Assembly: GCA_964058805.1 (NCBI GenBank)
Contig: CAXKVV010000828.1
Coordinates: 1 to 50,882, forward strand
DNA length: 50,882 nt
Direction: 5' to 3'
DNA from: Schoenoplectus triqueter
Lineage: Eukaryota > Streptophyta > Magnoliopsida > Poales > Cyperaceae
Made by a program: the position numbers and the translations under genes. Of the stretch, positions 12,442 to 27,391 are shown one piece after another (positions within the stretch are counted from its first letter, which is position 1; each line of letters starts with the position of its first letter). Under the pieces are notes generated by a model that was given only the letters and a program-made list of their open reading frames with translations, was not told the DNA's origin and did not search any database.

Positions 12442-12835
12442 ATGTATAGGTGGCAATTAGGTGGGTTGGGTGGGTTTGGGTCAGATTGATACAATTTGAT
12501 TTAGTAAGATTGTTGGGTCACATGTCTAATCGGGTCGGCTCGGGTCAGATATCGGATTCATCTAATGTCGGGTCATTTCAGATATTGGGACATTAATTGT
12601 CGAGTCATTTCGGATTTTGAGTCATATCGGGTCGGTTGGGTCATTTAGTGTCGGGTCATTTTAGATTTTGAGTCGCATCAGATCGGGTCGGATCGATTAT
12701 CGGGTCATCTAGTGTCGGATCAGATTAGGTCGGGTTGGATATCGAGTCATCTAATATTGAATTATTTTAGATTTTGAGTCACATCAGATTCGGATGGGTC
12801 GAACGGATTTTTCAGATCGGATCAGATTCCGTCAC
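12442..12835. repeat. Degenerate GTCGGGTCAT-type minisatellite
   Basis: Many variants of gtcgggtcattt, ttttgagtcatatcg and gatcgggtcgg recur at irregular spacing of roughly 30-60 bp. Local GC content is higher than in the flanks. No protein frame is maintained. Confidence 0.7.
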
Positions 12836-13999
12836 CGCTACTTTATGTTGACTTGATTGTTGTTTTGTAATATATTTTATGGTAATAAATTATGGGGTTA
12901 TGATTTGTAGACCTGGCAAAAGTTCATCTAATCAAAATAGTTTGCCTAATAATTGATTAATCTGAATCCGACACATACAAAATCAGAGAATTGAATGATC
13001 TTAATTCATAATTGATCGAATCTGAAGAAATCTGAATCTAAATAAACACATAAATATTAAGTATCTGTATATAAATTATTTGATCTGATGTGATCTGTTA
13101 ATCGAAAAAAATCTGAATCCAAAGCTATGTGATATCCAAACCGATAATTATCCGAATCTAAATTAGTCTGAACCGAAAAGGACCAATTATAATTTAGTTC
13201 ATATGATTCTTAACTTTTATATTTTATATTTAGTGTGTTTTTTCTAAATCACTAAAATCGACCGCAAGTTTCATTTAATAAATGGACATAATTCATAAAT
13301 TTGTTATAAACTCTTTAGTAAACATATATATATATATATACATTAGTCATGATATTTTTAAATTTTAAATTTTATTAATTTAATTTGATTATTTGACCCG
13401 ATAAAATCTAAAATCATACAATTGAATTGAGTAATTTAATTTTAAATGTAAAAGCGCATAATTTTTATAAGATATTTATCTTAGTATAACTCAAAGTAGA
13501 AAGTGATCTGATAGTTGTTTTGACCTATAAATGTACTGAATTTGAAATTAATTAATTCGAAATATACTGAATATAATAATAATATATATCCGAAAGTAAA
13601 TTATATATAACTTTATCCAAAAAACAATCTACCCGTCCAATTTAGCAGGTCTAATTATTTGTTGCTTTCACTAGCATCTCTGCCTCCATAAAATTATTAA
13701 AATATCGAAAAGCAAGGAAAGGAAATTAAATAAAAATATATTGCTTTGTGAGGAAGGACGATCATTAGATAAAAGTAATACATGTGTACTGTGTACACCG
13801 CAAAAGCACAAATTTCGTGACGAATCAAAGGTTGATCGTTTCTTTGTTGGCTCTGTTGACGCCTATTTCTATATTATATAGTTTCTGAATAAATTATGCA
13901 TTTTTTTAAAACAATTTCAAAAAATATGTGCGGTATAATCATGACTTGTCTGGTGAATGAAGACCGTTGATTTGGACATATAACTTCTGGAGTAGAGAG
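12836..13999. other. AT-rich intergenic DNA, nothing firm
   Basis: A weak recurrence of aatctgaatc-type words occurs around 12950-13180, and a short TA run near 13330. No gene, boundary or RNA is recognised. Confidence 0.4.
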
Positions 14000-14166
14000 G
14001 GAACCAGATCTGCTGTCGCGCGGCACCGTGCGGCGCAGCACGTAGTCCGTTCGATCATTTCGAGATTCGTTCTAACTCGAATCTTAAAGTATTAACTCGA
14101 ATCTCGAAGTGATCGAACGGATCACGTGCTGCGCCGCACCGTGCCGCGCGACAGTGGATCCGGGTC
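14000..14166. repeat. GC-rich hairpin element in AT-rich DNA
   Basis: The left arm ctgtcgcgcggcaccgtgcg, starting at 14013, is matched by the reverse complement of the right arm ending at 14154. Arms of about 57 nt show only a few mismatches, and weaker pairing extends outward through agatctg/ggatcc. The loop holds two copies of aactcgaatct. It is non-coding and MITE- or foldback-like, and its composition contrasts sharply with its neighbours. Confidence 0.8.
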
Positions 14167-15796
14167 CGAGTAGAGAGTAGCGTGCAGGCTGCAATTGCAT
14201 CACTTCTTGTTTCCAAGAATTAAAGTGAACAATTTACTCTACACTGTCAGCACAAGAAAGAAAATGAAGCCGGGTTCTTTTTTGAACAATCTACTCTACT
14301 CTACACTCTGTCATCTTGTCCAATTCGTTATCAACCGTCGGATTTAATTTTTACAAAACATTATACTAAGGAGATCTATATTACTTATAATCTCTGAAAA
14401 TGAACGGGAGAAATCCAAAATTCTTTTTTGGCACCAAAAGGTAACGACGTACATGTAAGTTCAGTAAAAAAAAAAATCATCCAATGGATCATAACCGTTT
14501 GATATTGATTCTAGGATTATAAACAAATCATAAATTTATTTTAGTTTAAAAATACTTAAAAAGCAAAAATAGATAGGTTAACAAATCTAAAAAAATAAAG
14601 ATATTTATCACGAAAGTAAGTTACAGTTAAATTTTGTTGTAATTTCGATATCATATATATTCAAACAAACAATCTATAACCATTAATTTTCAAATGAATT
14701 GATGGAAGGTATTAAATCAACTTTTAAAATCAAATAAACTTCAACTAAAAATAAAATGAAAAAGTAATTAAAGATAAATATATAAAATGAAAGAAAAATA
14801 ATAAAATAAAAATGTGACTCTTTCAATTTTTCAAAATAAATAAATCCCAAATAAAGATAAATTAAATAACAAAAGAAATAAAAATCTCATCCCTTTTATC
14901 AATAAAATGAAATTCAATTTCAAAATAAAACAAACTCAAGTCAAAATAAAAATCAATTCTTGATGTTGATATTTTAGTTGATAAAGAGTTTTAACTCAAT
15001 ATCTCATATTTTGAAAATCAGTCAGAGTCTCGATTTATACAAATTTCTACTATCTATTTATTCTGTATATAAAAATCTCAATATTTCTTTTATCCCCTTG
15101 TTATCTAACAGAAGGCTTAGATATACATGAATCTTTTTTAGTATGATCATGATGTAATAAATATTTTTTATATAAAAAATTAGCTTCATTCAAAATAAGT
15201 TATATCTTTGATCAGCTCTAAAAAAAATAGGGTTATACATTGAGACTATTTTTATTTTATTTTTATGGATGAAGCATATGAATAGCTCATATTTGTATAC
15301 AAATTTAACAGTAATAATACTATTAAACTATGAAAAATAATCTAAATGAAAATAATGATTAATTTAATAATTAAAATCATTAGATGCAATAAGCGGATGA
15401 TATAATTAAATATTAAAGTGTAGATGTATATGTATATAGTTATATTTCATTAACATCTTTAATTGAAGAGAGCATGCATCAAAAAAGAGGTGTGTGAGGC
15501 CCTAATTATAATATCTAATTAATATTTAAATTAAAGAAATTATATGTAGACAATCAAATTATGTATTTACGGAGTCAATCCTAAAAAATCAAGTTCTTTG
15601 AATCTGATTTTTAAAAGATTCTTTCTAAATTCGGCTCTCTCATAACCCCGTTAAACCTAGCCCTTAAGAATTCTGATCTGACTTTTAAAAATGATGCCTA
15701 CAAATCGCTGCATTTTTTATCATTCATTGAATGCCGGAGAAAATTAAAAACTATGTTAGAGTTTTTCCTCCAAGAAAAAACAACAACAACAACACT
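14167..15796. other. AT-rich intergenic DNA up to the satellite edge, nothing recognised
   Basis: I see no long ORF, inverted repeat or RNA gene. The satellite begins right after a short (caa)n run at about 15780-15795. Confidence 0.5.
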
Positions 15797-18700
15797 GTGT
15801 TAAATAACTTGTTTAAACAGTAGTTTCTAAGATATCTTACTTATGTTTTATGAAAATTTAATATCGTAGGATATTCATATCGAAGTGATTAGACGATATT
15901 ATAATAGACATAATTAGAAGTAATTATATTAATTTGTATGAAATTATGTATACTTATGCGGCCACAAATTTTGAAAAACACAAACAATTTGTTCAAACAG
16001 CTATTTTTAATGCATACAATTTATGTCCTGAGCAAAATTAGTGTTCTAGAATGTTCATATCAAAGTGTTAATTGGCTAATATTTTAATGGACATAATTAA
16101 GAGTAAGTATATTAATTTTTACGAAATTATATGTAGTTCTGAGGCCAAACATATTGAAAAACTTATATTTTTAAATAGCAGTTCCTAATGCATCTTACTT
16201 ATGTTTTGAGAAAGAAGAGTGCCCTAAAATATTTATTTTGATGTGTTAATTGAACAATCTAATAATAGGTATAATTAGGAGTAATTATATTAATTTATGC
16301 CAAATTACGTGTAGTTACGCGGCCAAAATTTTTCATAAAGGCAGATAACTTATTTAAACAGCAGTTTTAACGCATTTAACTTATATTTTGTGCAATTATT
16401 GTGTTATAGAATATTTATTTTGAAGTTTTAATTAGACAATTTTATAATAGACATACTTAGGAGTAATTGTATAAATTTGTACTAAATTATGTGTAGTTAT
16501 GGAGTCAAAAATTTTGAAACACTCAAATTACTTTTTTGAATTGTTGTTTCTAATTCATCTTACTTATGTTTTGGCAGAAAATAGTATCGTAAAATATTCA
16601 TATCGAAGTATTAATTCAACAATCTTATAAAAGGCAGTAATAATTATATTAATTTGCACGAAACTATGTGTATTTATGGGGCCAATTTTTTTTTAAAATC
16701 AACCAACTTGTTTAAACAGCAGTATTTAATGAATCTTGCTTATGTTTTGTGCCAAATTAGCATCATAGAGTATTCATATCGAAGTTTTAATTAGATAATC
16801 TTATAATAAGCATAATTTGGAGTAATTATATTAATTTTCATGAAATTATATGTAGTTATGCGGCAAAAAGTTTGTAAAAACTCAATCAACTAGTTTAAAC
16901 TGTTATTTTTTAATGGCTCTTATTTATGTTTTGTGCAAACTTAGTGCCATAGAATATTCATTTCAAAATATTAATTGGATAATCTTCTAATAGTTATAAT
17001 TAGGAGTAATTATATATATTTTTCATGAAATTATAAGTAGTTATGAGATAATAAATTTTAAAAATCTTAAACAATTTGTTTAAACAACATTTTCAAATGT
17101 ATCTTATTTATGTTTTATGAAAAATTACTTTTAAAGAATATTTATATTGAAGTGTTAATTGGATAATTATGTGCGAAGTTATGTGTAGTTATGCAGCCAA
17201 TATTTTTAAAAAACTCAAACAACTTGTTTAAACAGCTATTTTTTAATGCATCTTACTTATTATTTCTGCAAAATTCGTGTCGTAGAATATTCATATCGAA
17301 GTGTTAATTAGATAATCTTCTAATAGACACAATTATGAGTAATTATATTAATTTTTACAAAATTATTTGTCATTATGAGGCAATAAATATTAAAAATCTT
17401 AAACAACTTGTTTAAACAGTGATTTTCAATGTATCTTACTTATGCCTTATGTAAAATTAGTATTCTACGATATTCATATTGAATTGTTAGTTTGACAATC
17501 TTATAATAGGCATAGTTAGGAGTAATTACATTAATTCGCTCGAAATTATGTGTAGTTTTGATTTAAAAAATATTAAAAATCTTAAACAACTTGCTTAAAA
17601 ACAATTTTGAATGCATCCTATCTATATTTCGTGCAAAATTAGCGTCATAGAATATTCATATCTAAGTTTTAATTGCACAACCATATTAATTTGTATGAAA
17701 TTATGTTTACTTACGCGGCCATAAATTTCGAAAAACAAAAATAACTTGTTTAAACAGCTATTTTTAATGCATACAACTTATGTCCTGAGAAAAATTAGTG
17801 TCGTAGAATGTTCATATTGAAGTGTTAATTGACTAATATTTTAATGGGAACAATTAGGAGTAATTATATTAATTTTTATGAAATTATATGTAGTTATGTG
17901 GCCAAAAATATTGAAAAACTTATATTTTTTAAATAGCAGTTTCTAATGCAACTTACTTATGTTTTGAGAAAGAATAGTGCCCTAAAATATTTATTTTGAT
18001 ATGTTAATTGAACAATCTTATAATAGATATAATTAAGAGTAATTATATTAATGTGCGCCAAATTATTTGTAGTTACTTGGCCAAAATTTTTCATAAAGGC
18101 AAACAACTTGTTTATATAGCAGTTTTTAACGCATCTTACTTACGTTTTGTGCAATTAAAGCATTATAGAATATTCATTTTGAAGTTTTAATTGGATAATT
18201 TTATAATAGACGTACTTAGAAGTAATTGTATTAATTTGCACTAAATTATGTGTAATTATGGGGCTAAAAATTTTGAAACGCTCAAATAACTTTTTTGAAT
18301 GGATGTTTCTAATGCATCTTACTTATGTTTTGGCAGAAAATAATGTCGTAAAATATTCATATCGAGTATGAATTGAAACATCTTATAAAAGGCATAATTA
18401 GTAGTAATTATATTAATTATCACGAAACTGTGTGTATTTATGGGGCCAATTTTTTTTAAAAAGTCAACCAAATTGTTTAAACAGCAGTTTCAAATGTATC
18501 TTATTTATGTTTTATGAAAAATTACTTCTAAAGGATATTCATATTGGAGTGTCAATTGAATAATTATGCGAAGTTATGTGTGGTTATGCAGTCAAAATTA
18601 AAAAAAAAACTCAAACAACTTGTTTAAATAGCTATTTTTAATGCATCTTACATATTATTTTTGCAAAAATCGTGTCGTAGAAGCAATAAATGTTGAAAAT

Positions 18701-21700
18701 CTTAAACAACTTGTTTAAATAGTAATTTCAAATGTATCTTACTTATGTCTTATGTAAAATTAGTGTTCTATGTTATTCATATTGAAGTGTTAGTTTGACA
18801 ATCTTATAATAGACATAGATAGGAGTAATTATATTAATTTGCTCAAAATTATGTGTAGTTTTGATGTAAAAAATGTTGAAAATCTTAAAGAACTTGTTTC
18901 AAAACAGTTTCAAATGCAACCTACCTATATTTCGTGCAAAATTAGCGTCATAGAATATTCATATCTAAGTTTTAATTGCACATCCATATAATAGGCATAA
19001 TTAGTAGTAATTATATTAATTTTTAAGAAATTATATGTAGTTATGTGGCCAATAATTTTCAAAAACTCAAATAACTTATTTCAACAACTGTGTTCAATGC
19101 ATTATATTTATGTTTTGGGTAATATTTATGTCGTACAATTTTCATATCGAAGTGTTAATTGGATAATCTTCAAATAGGTATAACTAGGAGTAATTATTTT
19201 AATTTTCATGAAATTATGTATAGTTATGAGTAAAAAAAATAAAAATCTTAAACAACTTGTTTAAACAACAGTTTCTAAGATATCTTATTTATGTTTTATG
19301 AAAATTTAGTATCGCTGGATATTCATATCGAAGTGTTATATTAATTAGGAGTAATTATATTAATTTATATGAAATTATGTGTATTTATGTGACCAAAATT
19401 TTTGAAAAACACAAACGACTTGTTTAAACAGCTATTTTTAATGCATACTACTTATGTCCAGTGCAAAATTAGTGTCATGTAATGTTCATATCGAAGTGTT
19501 ATTTGGCAAATATTTTATTGGGCATAATTAGAGTAATTATATTAATTTTTATGAAATTATATGCAGTTATGAGACCAAAAATGTTGAAAAACATAACTTT
19601 TTTAAATAGCAGTTTCTAATGAATTTTACTTTTTTTTTTGAGAAAGAATAGAGCACTAAAATATTCATATTGATGTGTTAATTGAATAATCTTATAATAG
19701 ACAAAATTAGAAGTAATTATATTGATTTGCACCAAATTATGTGTAGTTATGCGGCCAAAAATTTTTAAACAGCGGTTTTTAACGCATTTTACTTATGTTT
19801 TGTGCTATTTTAGCGTTATAGAATATTCATTTCAAAGTTTTAGATGGAAAATTTTAAAATAGGCATAATTAATAGTAATTTTATTAATTTTCAATAAATT
19901 ATATTTAGTTATGCGGCCAAAATATTTGAAAAACTCAAACAACTTTTTTAAGCAGCAGTTTTTAATGCATCTTACTTATATTTTGCGCAAAATTAGTGTT
20001 TTATAATATTCATATCGAAGTTTTAATTAAAGAACCTTACAATCGACATATTAAGGAGTAATTATATAAATTTCTAAGAATATTTATGTAGCTATGCAGC
20101 CAAATGTTTTGAAAAACTCAAATAACTTGTTTAAGCAGTTGTTTTTAATGCATCTTACTTACGTTTTGTGCAAAATTAATGTCGTAGAATATTCATATCG
20201 AAGTTTTAATTAGAAGATCATATAATAGGCATGCTTAGGAACAATTATCTTAATTTATAATAAATTATGTATAATTATGTGGCTACAAATATTTAAAAAC
20301 TCAAACAACTTCTTTAAACATCTGTTTTTAAAGCCTCCTACTTATGTTTTGTGCGAAATTAGTATTGTAGAATGTTCATATTAAAGTGTTAATTAGATAA
20401 TCTATTAATAGACATAATTAGGAGTGATTATTTTAATTTTCACTAAATTATGTTTGTTATGGGGCCAAAAGTTTTGAAATACTTAAATAACTTTTTCAAA
20501 TAGCTGCTTCAAATGCATCTTACATATGTTTTGTGCCAAATTAGCATGATAGAGTATTCATATCGAAGTTTCAATTAGATAAAATTATAACAGGCATAAT
20601 TAGGAGTAATTATATTAATTTTCACGAAATTATATGTTGTTATGCGGCAAAAAGTTTGAAAAACTCAATCAACAATTTTAAACTGCTGTTTTTTAATGCA
20701 TCTTACTTATGTCTTGTGCATACTTAGTGTCGTAGAATATTCATATCGAAGTGTTAATTGGATAATCTTCTAATAGGCACAATTAGGAGTAATTATATTA
20801 ATTCTCACGATATATAAGTAGTTATGAGACAATAAATTTCGAAAATCTTTAACAATTTGTTCAAACAGCAGGTTGAAATGTATGTTATTTATGTTTTATG
20901 AAAAATTACTGATACGGGATATTCATATTGGAGTGTTAATTGGATAATTATATAATAAGCATAACTAAGAGTAATTATTTTAATTTGCGCGAAGTTATGT
21001 GTAGTTATGCAGCCAACAAATTTAAAAAACTCAAACAACATGTTTAAACAGCTGTTTTTAATGCATATTACTTATTTTGTTATGCAAAATTCATGTCGTA
21101 GAATGTTCATATCGAAGTGTTAATTGGATAATCTTCTATTAGACACAATTATGAGTAATTATATTAATTTTCACGAAATTATTTGTCGTTATGAGGCACT
21201 AAATGTTAAAAATCTTAAACAACTTGTTTAAACAGCTGTTTCCAATGTATCCTACTTATGTCTTATGTAAAATTAGTGTCCTATGATATTCGTATTGATG
21301 TGTTAGTTTAACAATCTTATAATAGACATAGTTAGGACTAATTATAGTAATTCGCTCGAAATTATGTGTAGTTTTGATGTTAAAAATGTTGAAAATCTTA
21401 AACAACTTGTTTAAAAACAGTTTTGAATGCATCCTACCTATATTTCGTACAAAATTAGCGTCATAGAATATTCATCTCTTTGTTTTAATTGCACAACCAT
21501 ATAATAGGCATAATTAGGAGTAATATTATTAATTTCAAGAAATTATATGTAGTTATGCGGCCAACAATTTTCAAAAACTCAAACAACTTGCTTCAACAAT
21601 TGTTTTCAATGCATCTTATTTATGTTTTGCGCAAAATTTATGTCGTACAATGTTCATATCGAAGTGTTAATTGGATAATCTTCTAATAGGTATAACTAGG

Positions 21701-22706
21701 AGTAATTATTTTAATTTTCACGAAATTATGTATAGTTATGAGTCAAAAAATGTTAAAAATCATAAATAACTTGTTTAAACAGTTGTTTCTAAGATATCTT
21801 ACTTATGTTTTATGAAAATTTAGTATCGTAGGATATTCATATCGAAGTGTTAATTGGATAATAATATAATAGGCATAATTAGGAGTAATTATATTAATTT
21901 GTATGAAATTATGTGTACTTATGCGGCCACAAATTTTGAAAACCACGAACAACTTGTTTAAACGGCTATTTTTAATGCATACAACTTATGTCCTGAGCAA
22001 AATTAGTGTCGTAGAATGTTCATATCGAAGTGTTAATTGGCTAATATTTTAATGGGGATAATTAGGAGTAATGATATTAGTTTTTACGAAATTATATGTA
22101 GTTATGAGGCCAAAAATGTTGAAAAACTTATCTTTTTTAAATATCAGTTTCTAATGCATCTTACTTATGTTTTGAGAAAGAATAGTGCCCTAAAATATTT
22201 GTTTTGATGTGTTAATTGAACAATCTTATAATAGGCATAATTAGGAGTAATTATATCAATTTGCGCGAAATTATGTATAGTTACGCGGCCAAAAATTTTC
22301 ATAAAGGCAAATAACTTGTTTAAACAGCAGTTTTTAACGCATCTTACTTATGTTTTGTGCAATTATAGCGTTATAGAATATTCATTTCGAAGTTTTTATT
22401 GGACAAGTTTATAATAGACGTAATTAGGAGTAATTATATTAATTTACACTAAATTATGTGTAGTTATGGGGCCAAAAATTTTGAAACACTCAAATGACTT
22501 TTTTGAATGGCCGTTTCTAATGCATCTTACTTATGTTTTGGCAGAAAATAGTGCCGTAGAATATTAAAATCGAAGTATTAATTGAACAATCTTATAAAAG
22601 GCATAATTAGGAGTAATTATATTAAATAGCACGAAACTATGTGTATTTATGGGGCCAAAATTTTTAGAAAAGTCAAACAACTTGTTTAAACAACAATTTT
22701 TAATGC

Positions 22707-25700
22707 ATCTTACTTATGTTTTGTGCCAAATTAGCGTCATAGAGTATTCATATCGAAGTTTTAACTAGATAATCTTATAATAGGCATAATTAGGAGTAAT
22801 TATATTAATTTTCAAGAAATTATATGTAGTTATGCGGCAAAAAGTTTGAAAAAACTCAATCAACTAGTTTAAACTGTAGTTTTTTAATGCATCTTACTTA
22901 TGTTTTGTGCAAACTTAGTACCATAGAATATTCATATCGAAGTATTAATTGGATAATCTTCTAATAGGCATAATTGGGAGTAATTATTTTTATTTTCTCG
23001 AAATTATAAGTAGTTATGAGATAATAAATTTTGAAAATCTTAAACAACTTGTTTATGTTTTATGAAAAATTACTGTTAAAGGATATCCCATATTGGAGTA
23101 TTAATTGGATAATTATGTGCGAAGTTATGTGTAGTTATGCAGCCAAAATTTTTAAGAAACTCAAACATGTTTAAACAGCTGTTTTTAATGCATATTACTT
23201 ATTTTGTTATGCAAAATTCATGTCGTAGAATGTTCATATCGAAGTGTTAATTGGATAATCTTCTAATAGACACAATTATGAGTAATTATATTAATTTTCA
23301 CGAAATTATTTGTCGTTATGAGGCACTAAATGTTAAAAATCTTAAACAACTTGTTTAAACAGCTGTTTCCAATGTATCCTACTTATGTCTTATGTAAAAT
23401 TAGTGTCCTATGATATTCGTATTGATGTGTTAGTTTAACAATCTTATAATAGACATAGTTAGGACTAATTATAGTAATTCGCTCGAAATTATGTGTAGTT
23501 TTGATGTAAAAAATGTTGAAAATCTTAAACAACTTGTTTAAAAACAGTTTTGAATGCATCCTACCTATATTTCGTGCAAAATTAGCGTCATAGAATATTC
23601 ATATCTAAGTTTTAATTGCACAACCATATAATAGGCATAATTAGTAGTAATTATATAAAATTTCAAGAAATTATATGTAGTTATGCGGCCAACAATTTTC
23701 AAAAACTCAAACAACTTGTTTAAACAACTGTGTTCAATGCATATTATTTATGTTTTGTGCAAAATTTATGTGGTACAATGTTCATATCGGAGTGTTAATT
23801 GGATAGTCTTCTAGTAGGTATAACTAGGAGTAATTATTTTAATTTTCACGAAATTATGTATAGTTATGAGTCAAAAAATGTTAAAAATCTTAAACAACTT
23901 GTTTAAACAGCAGTTTCGAATATATCTTTCTTATGTTTTATGAAAAATTAGTATCGCGGGATATTCATATCGAAGTGTTAATTGGATAATATTATAATAG
24001 GAATAATTAGGAGTAATTATATTAATTTGTATGAAATTATGTGTATTTATGCGGCCAAAAGTTTTGAAAAACACAAACAACTTGTTTAAACAGCTATTTT
24101 TAATGCATACTACTTATTTCCTGTGCAAAATTAGTGTGATAGATTGTTCATATCGAAGTGTTATTTGGCTAATATTCTATTGGGCATAATTAGAGTAATT
24201 ATATTAATTTTTACGAAATTATATGTAGTTATGAGACCAAAAATGTTGAAAAACATAACTTTTTTAAATAGCAGTTTCTAATGCATTTTACTTTCTGTTT
24301 TGAGAAAGAATAGCGCACTAAAATATTCATTTTGATGTGTTAATTGAGTAATCATATAATAGACATAATTAGGAGTAATTATATTAATTTGTACCAAATT
24401 ATGTGTAGTTACGCGGCCAAAAAATTTCATAAAGGCAAACAACATTTTTAAACAGCAGTTTTTAACGCATTTTACTTATGTTTTGTGCAATTTTAGCGTT
24501 ATAGAATATTCATTTCGAAGTTTTAATTGGAAAATTTTATAATAGGCATAATTATTAGTAATTTTATTAATTTGCAAGAAATTATATTTAGTTATGCGGC
24601 CAAAATATTTGAAAAACTCAAACAACTTTTTTAAGCAGCAGTTTTTAATGCATCTTACTTATATTTTGCGCAAAATTAGTGTTTTAGAATATTCATATCG
24701 ATGTTTTAATTAAAGAACCTTACAATCGACATATTAAGGAGTAATTATATAAATTTCTAAGAATTTTTATGTAGCTATGCAGCCAAATGTTTTGAAAAAC
24801 TCAAATAACTTGTTTAAGCAGTTGTTTTTAATGCATCTTACTTACGTTTTGTGCAAAATTAATGTCGTAGAATATTCATATCGAAGTTTTAATTGGAAGA
24901 TCATATAATAGGCATGCTTAGGAACAATTATCTTAATTTATAATAAATTATGTGTAATTATGTGACTAAAAATATTTAAAAACTCAAACAACTTCTTTAA
25001 ACAGCTGTTTTTAAAAGCCTCCTACTTATGTTTTGTGCGAAAATTAGTGTTGTAGAATGTTCATATTGAAGTGTTAATTAGATAATCTATTAATACACAT
25101 AATTAGGAGTGATTATTATAATTTTCACTAAATTATGTTTGTTATGGGGCCAAAAGTTTTGAAATACTTAAATAACTTTTTCAAATAGCTGCTTCAAATG
25201 CATCTTACATATGTTTTGTGCCAAATTAGCATGATAGAGTATTCATATCGAAGTTTCAATTAGATAATATTATAATAGGCATAATTAGGAGTAATTATAT
25301 TAATTTTCACGAAATTATATGTTGTTATGCGGCAAAAAGTTTGAAAAACTCAATCAACAATTTTAAACTGCTGTTTTTTAATGCATCTTACTTATGTCTT
25401 GTGCATACTTAGTGTCGTAGAATATTCATATCGAAGTGTTAATTGGATAATCTTCTAATAGGCACAATTAGGAGTAATTATATTAATTCTCACGATATAT
25501 AAGTAGTTATGAGACAATAAATTTCGAAAATCTTTAACAATTTGTTCAAACAGCAGGTTGAAATGTATGTTATTTATGTTTTATGAAAAATTACTGATAC
25601 GGGATATTCATATTGGAGTGTTAATTGGATAATTATATAATAAGCATAATTAAGAGTAATTATTTTAATTTGCGCGAAGTTATGTGTAGTTATGCAGCCA

Positions 25701-27391
25701 ACAAATTTAAAAAACTCAAACAACATGTTTAAACAGCTGTTTTTAATGCATATTACTTATTTTGTTATGCAAAATTCATGTCGTAGAATGTTCATATCGA
25801 AGTGTTAATTGGATAATCTTCTATTAGACACAATTATGAGTAATTATATTAATTTTCACGAAATTATTTGTCGTTATGAGGCACTAAATGTTAAAAATCT
25901 TAAACAACTTGTTTAAACAGCAGTTTCCAATGTATCCTACTTATGTCTTATGTAAAATTAGTGTCCTATGATATTCGTATTGATGTGTTAGTTTAACAAT
26001 CTTATAATAGACATAGTTAGGACTAATTACAGTAATTCGCTCGAAATTATGTGTAGTTTTGATGTTAAAAATGTTGAAAATCTTAAACAACTTGTTTAAA
26101 AACAGTTTTGAATGCATCCTACCTATATTTCGTGCAAAATTAGCGTCATAGAATATTCATCTCTTTGTTTTAATTGCACAACCATATAATAGGCATAATT
26201 AGGAGTAATATTATTAATTTCAAGAAATTATATGTAGTTATGCGGCCAACAATTTTCAAAAACTCAAACAACTTGCTTCAACAATTGTTTTCAATGCATC
26301 TTATTTATGTTTTGCGCAAAATTTATGTCGTACAATGTTCATATCGAAGTGTTAATTGGATAATCTTCTAATAGGTATAACTAGGAGTAATTATTTTAAT
26401 TTTCACGAAATTATGTATAGTTATGAGTCAAAAAATGTTAAAAATCATAAATAACTTGTTTAAACAGCTGTTTCTAAGATATCTTACTTATGTTTTATGA
26501 AAATTTAGTATCGTAGGATATTCATATCGAAGTGTTAATTGGATAATAATATAATAGGCATAATTAGGAGTAATTATATTAATTTGTATGAAATTATGTG
26601 TACTTATGCGGCCACAAATTTTGAAAACCACGAACAACTTGTTTAAACAGCTATTTTTAATGCATACAACTTATGTCCTGAGCAAAATTAGTGTCGTAGA
26701 ATGTTCATATCGAAGTGTTAATTGGCTAATATTTTAATGGGGATAATTAGGAGTAATGATATTAGTTTTTACGAAATTATATGTAGTTATGAGGCCAAAA
26801 ATGTTGAAAAACTTATCTTTTTTAAATATCAGTTTCTAATGCATCTTACTTATGTTTTGAGAAAGAATAGTGCCCTAAAATATTTGTTTTGATGTGTTAA
26901 TTGAACAATCTTATAATAGGCATAATTAGGAGTAATTATATCAATTTGCGCGAAATTATGTATAGTTACGCGGCCAAAAATTTTCATAAAGGCAAATAAC
27001 TTGTTTAAACAGCAGTTTTTAACGCATCTTACTTATGTTTTGTGCAATTACAGCGTTATAGAATATTCATTTCGAAGTTTTTATTGGACAAGTTTATAAT
27101 AGACGTAATTAGGAGTAATTGTATTAATTTACACTAAATTATGTGTAGTTATGGGGCCAAAAATTTTGAAACACTCAAATGACTTTTTTGAATGGCCGTT
27201 TCTAATGCATCTTACTTATGTTTTGGCAGAAAATAGTGCCGTAGAATATTAAAATCGAAGTATTAATTGAACAATCTTATAAAAGGCATAATTAGGAGTA
27301 ATTATATTAAATAGCACGAAACTATGTGTATTTATGGGGCCAAAATTTTTAGAAAAGTCAAACAACTTGTTTAAACAACAATTTTTAATGC
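22707..27391. repeat. Higher-order repeat unit, about 4,685 bp (about 26 monomers)
   Basis: The stretch from about 20400 to 22706 recurs almost unchanged 4,685 bp downstream. For instance, the segments at 21489-21686 and 26174-26371 have identical translations. The part from 22707 recurs again after the retrotransposon, from 48298. A lower level exists too: one marker monomer type, carrying tgtcctg(a/t)g, appears near 15970, 17730, 19410, 21940, 24070 and 26625. The last two spacings (about 2.13 and 2.55 kb) sum to the 4.68 kb unit. Confidence 0.85.

Noticed and set aside
26174..26371. Identical 65-codon frames at 21489 and 26174, suggesting a duplicated small gene
   Set aside because: Both are in phase with the 4,685-bp satellite unit, so the identity reflects repeat amplification.
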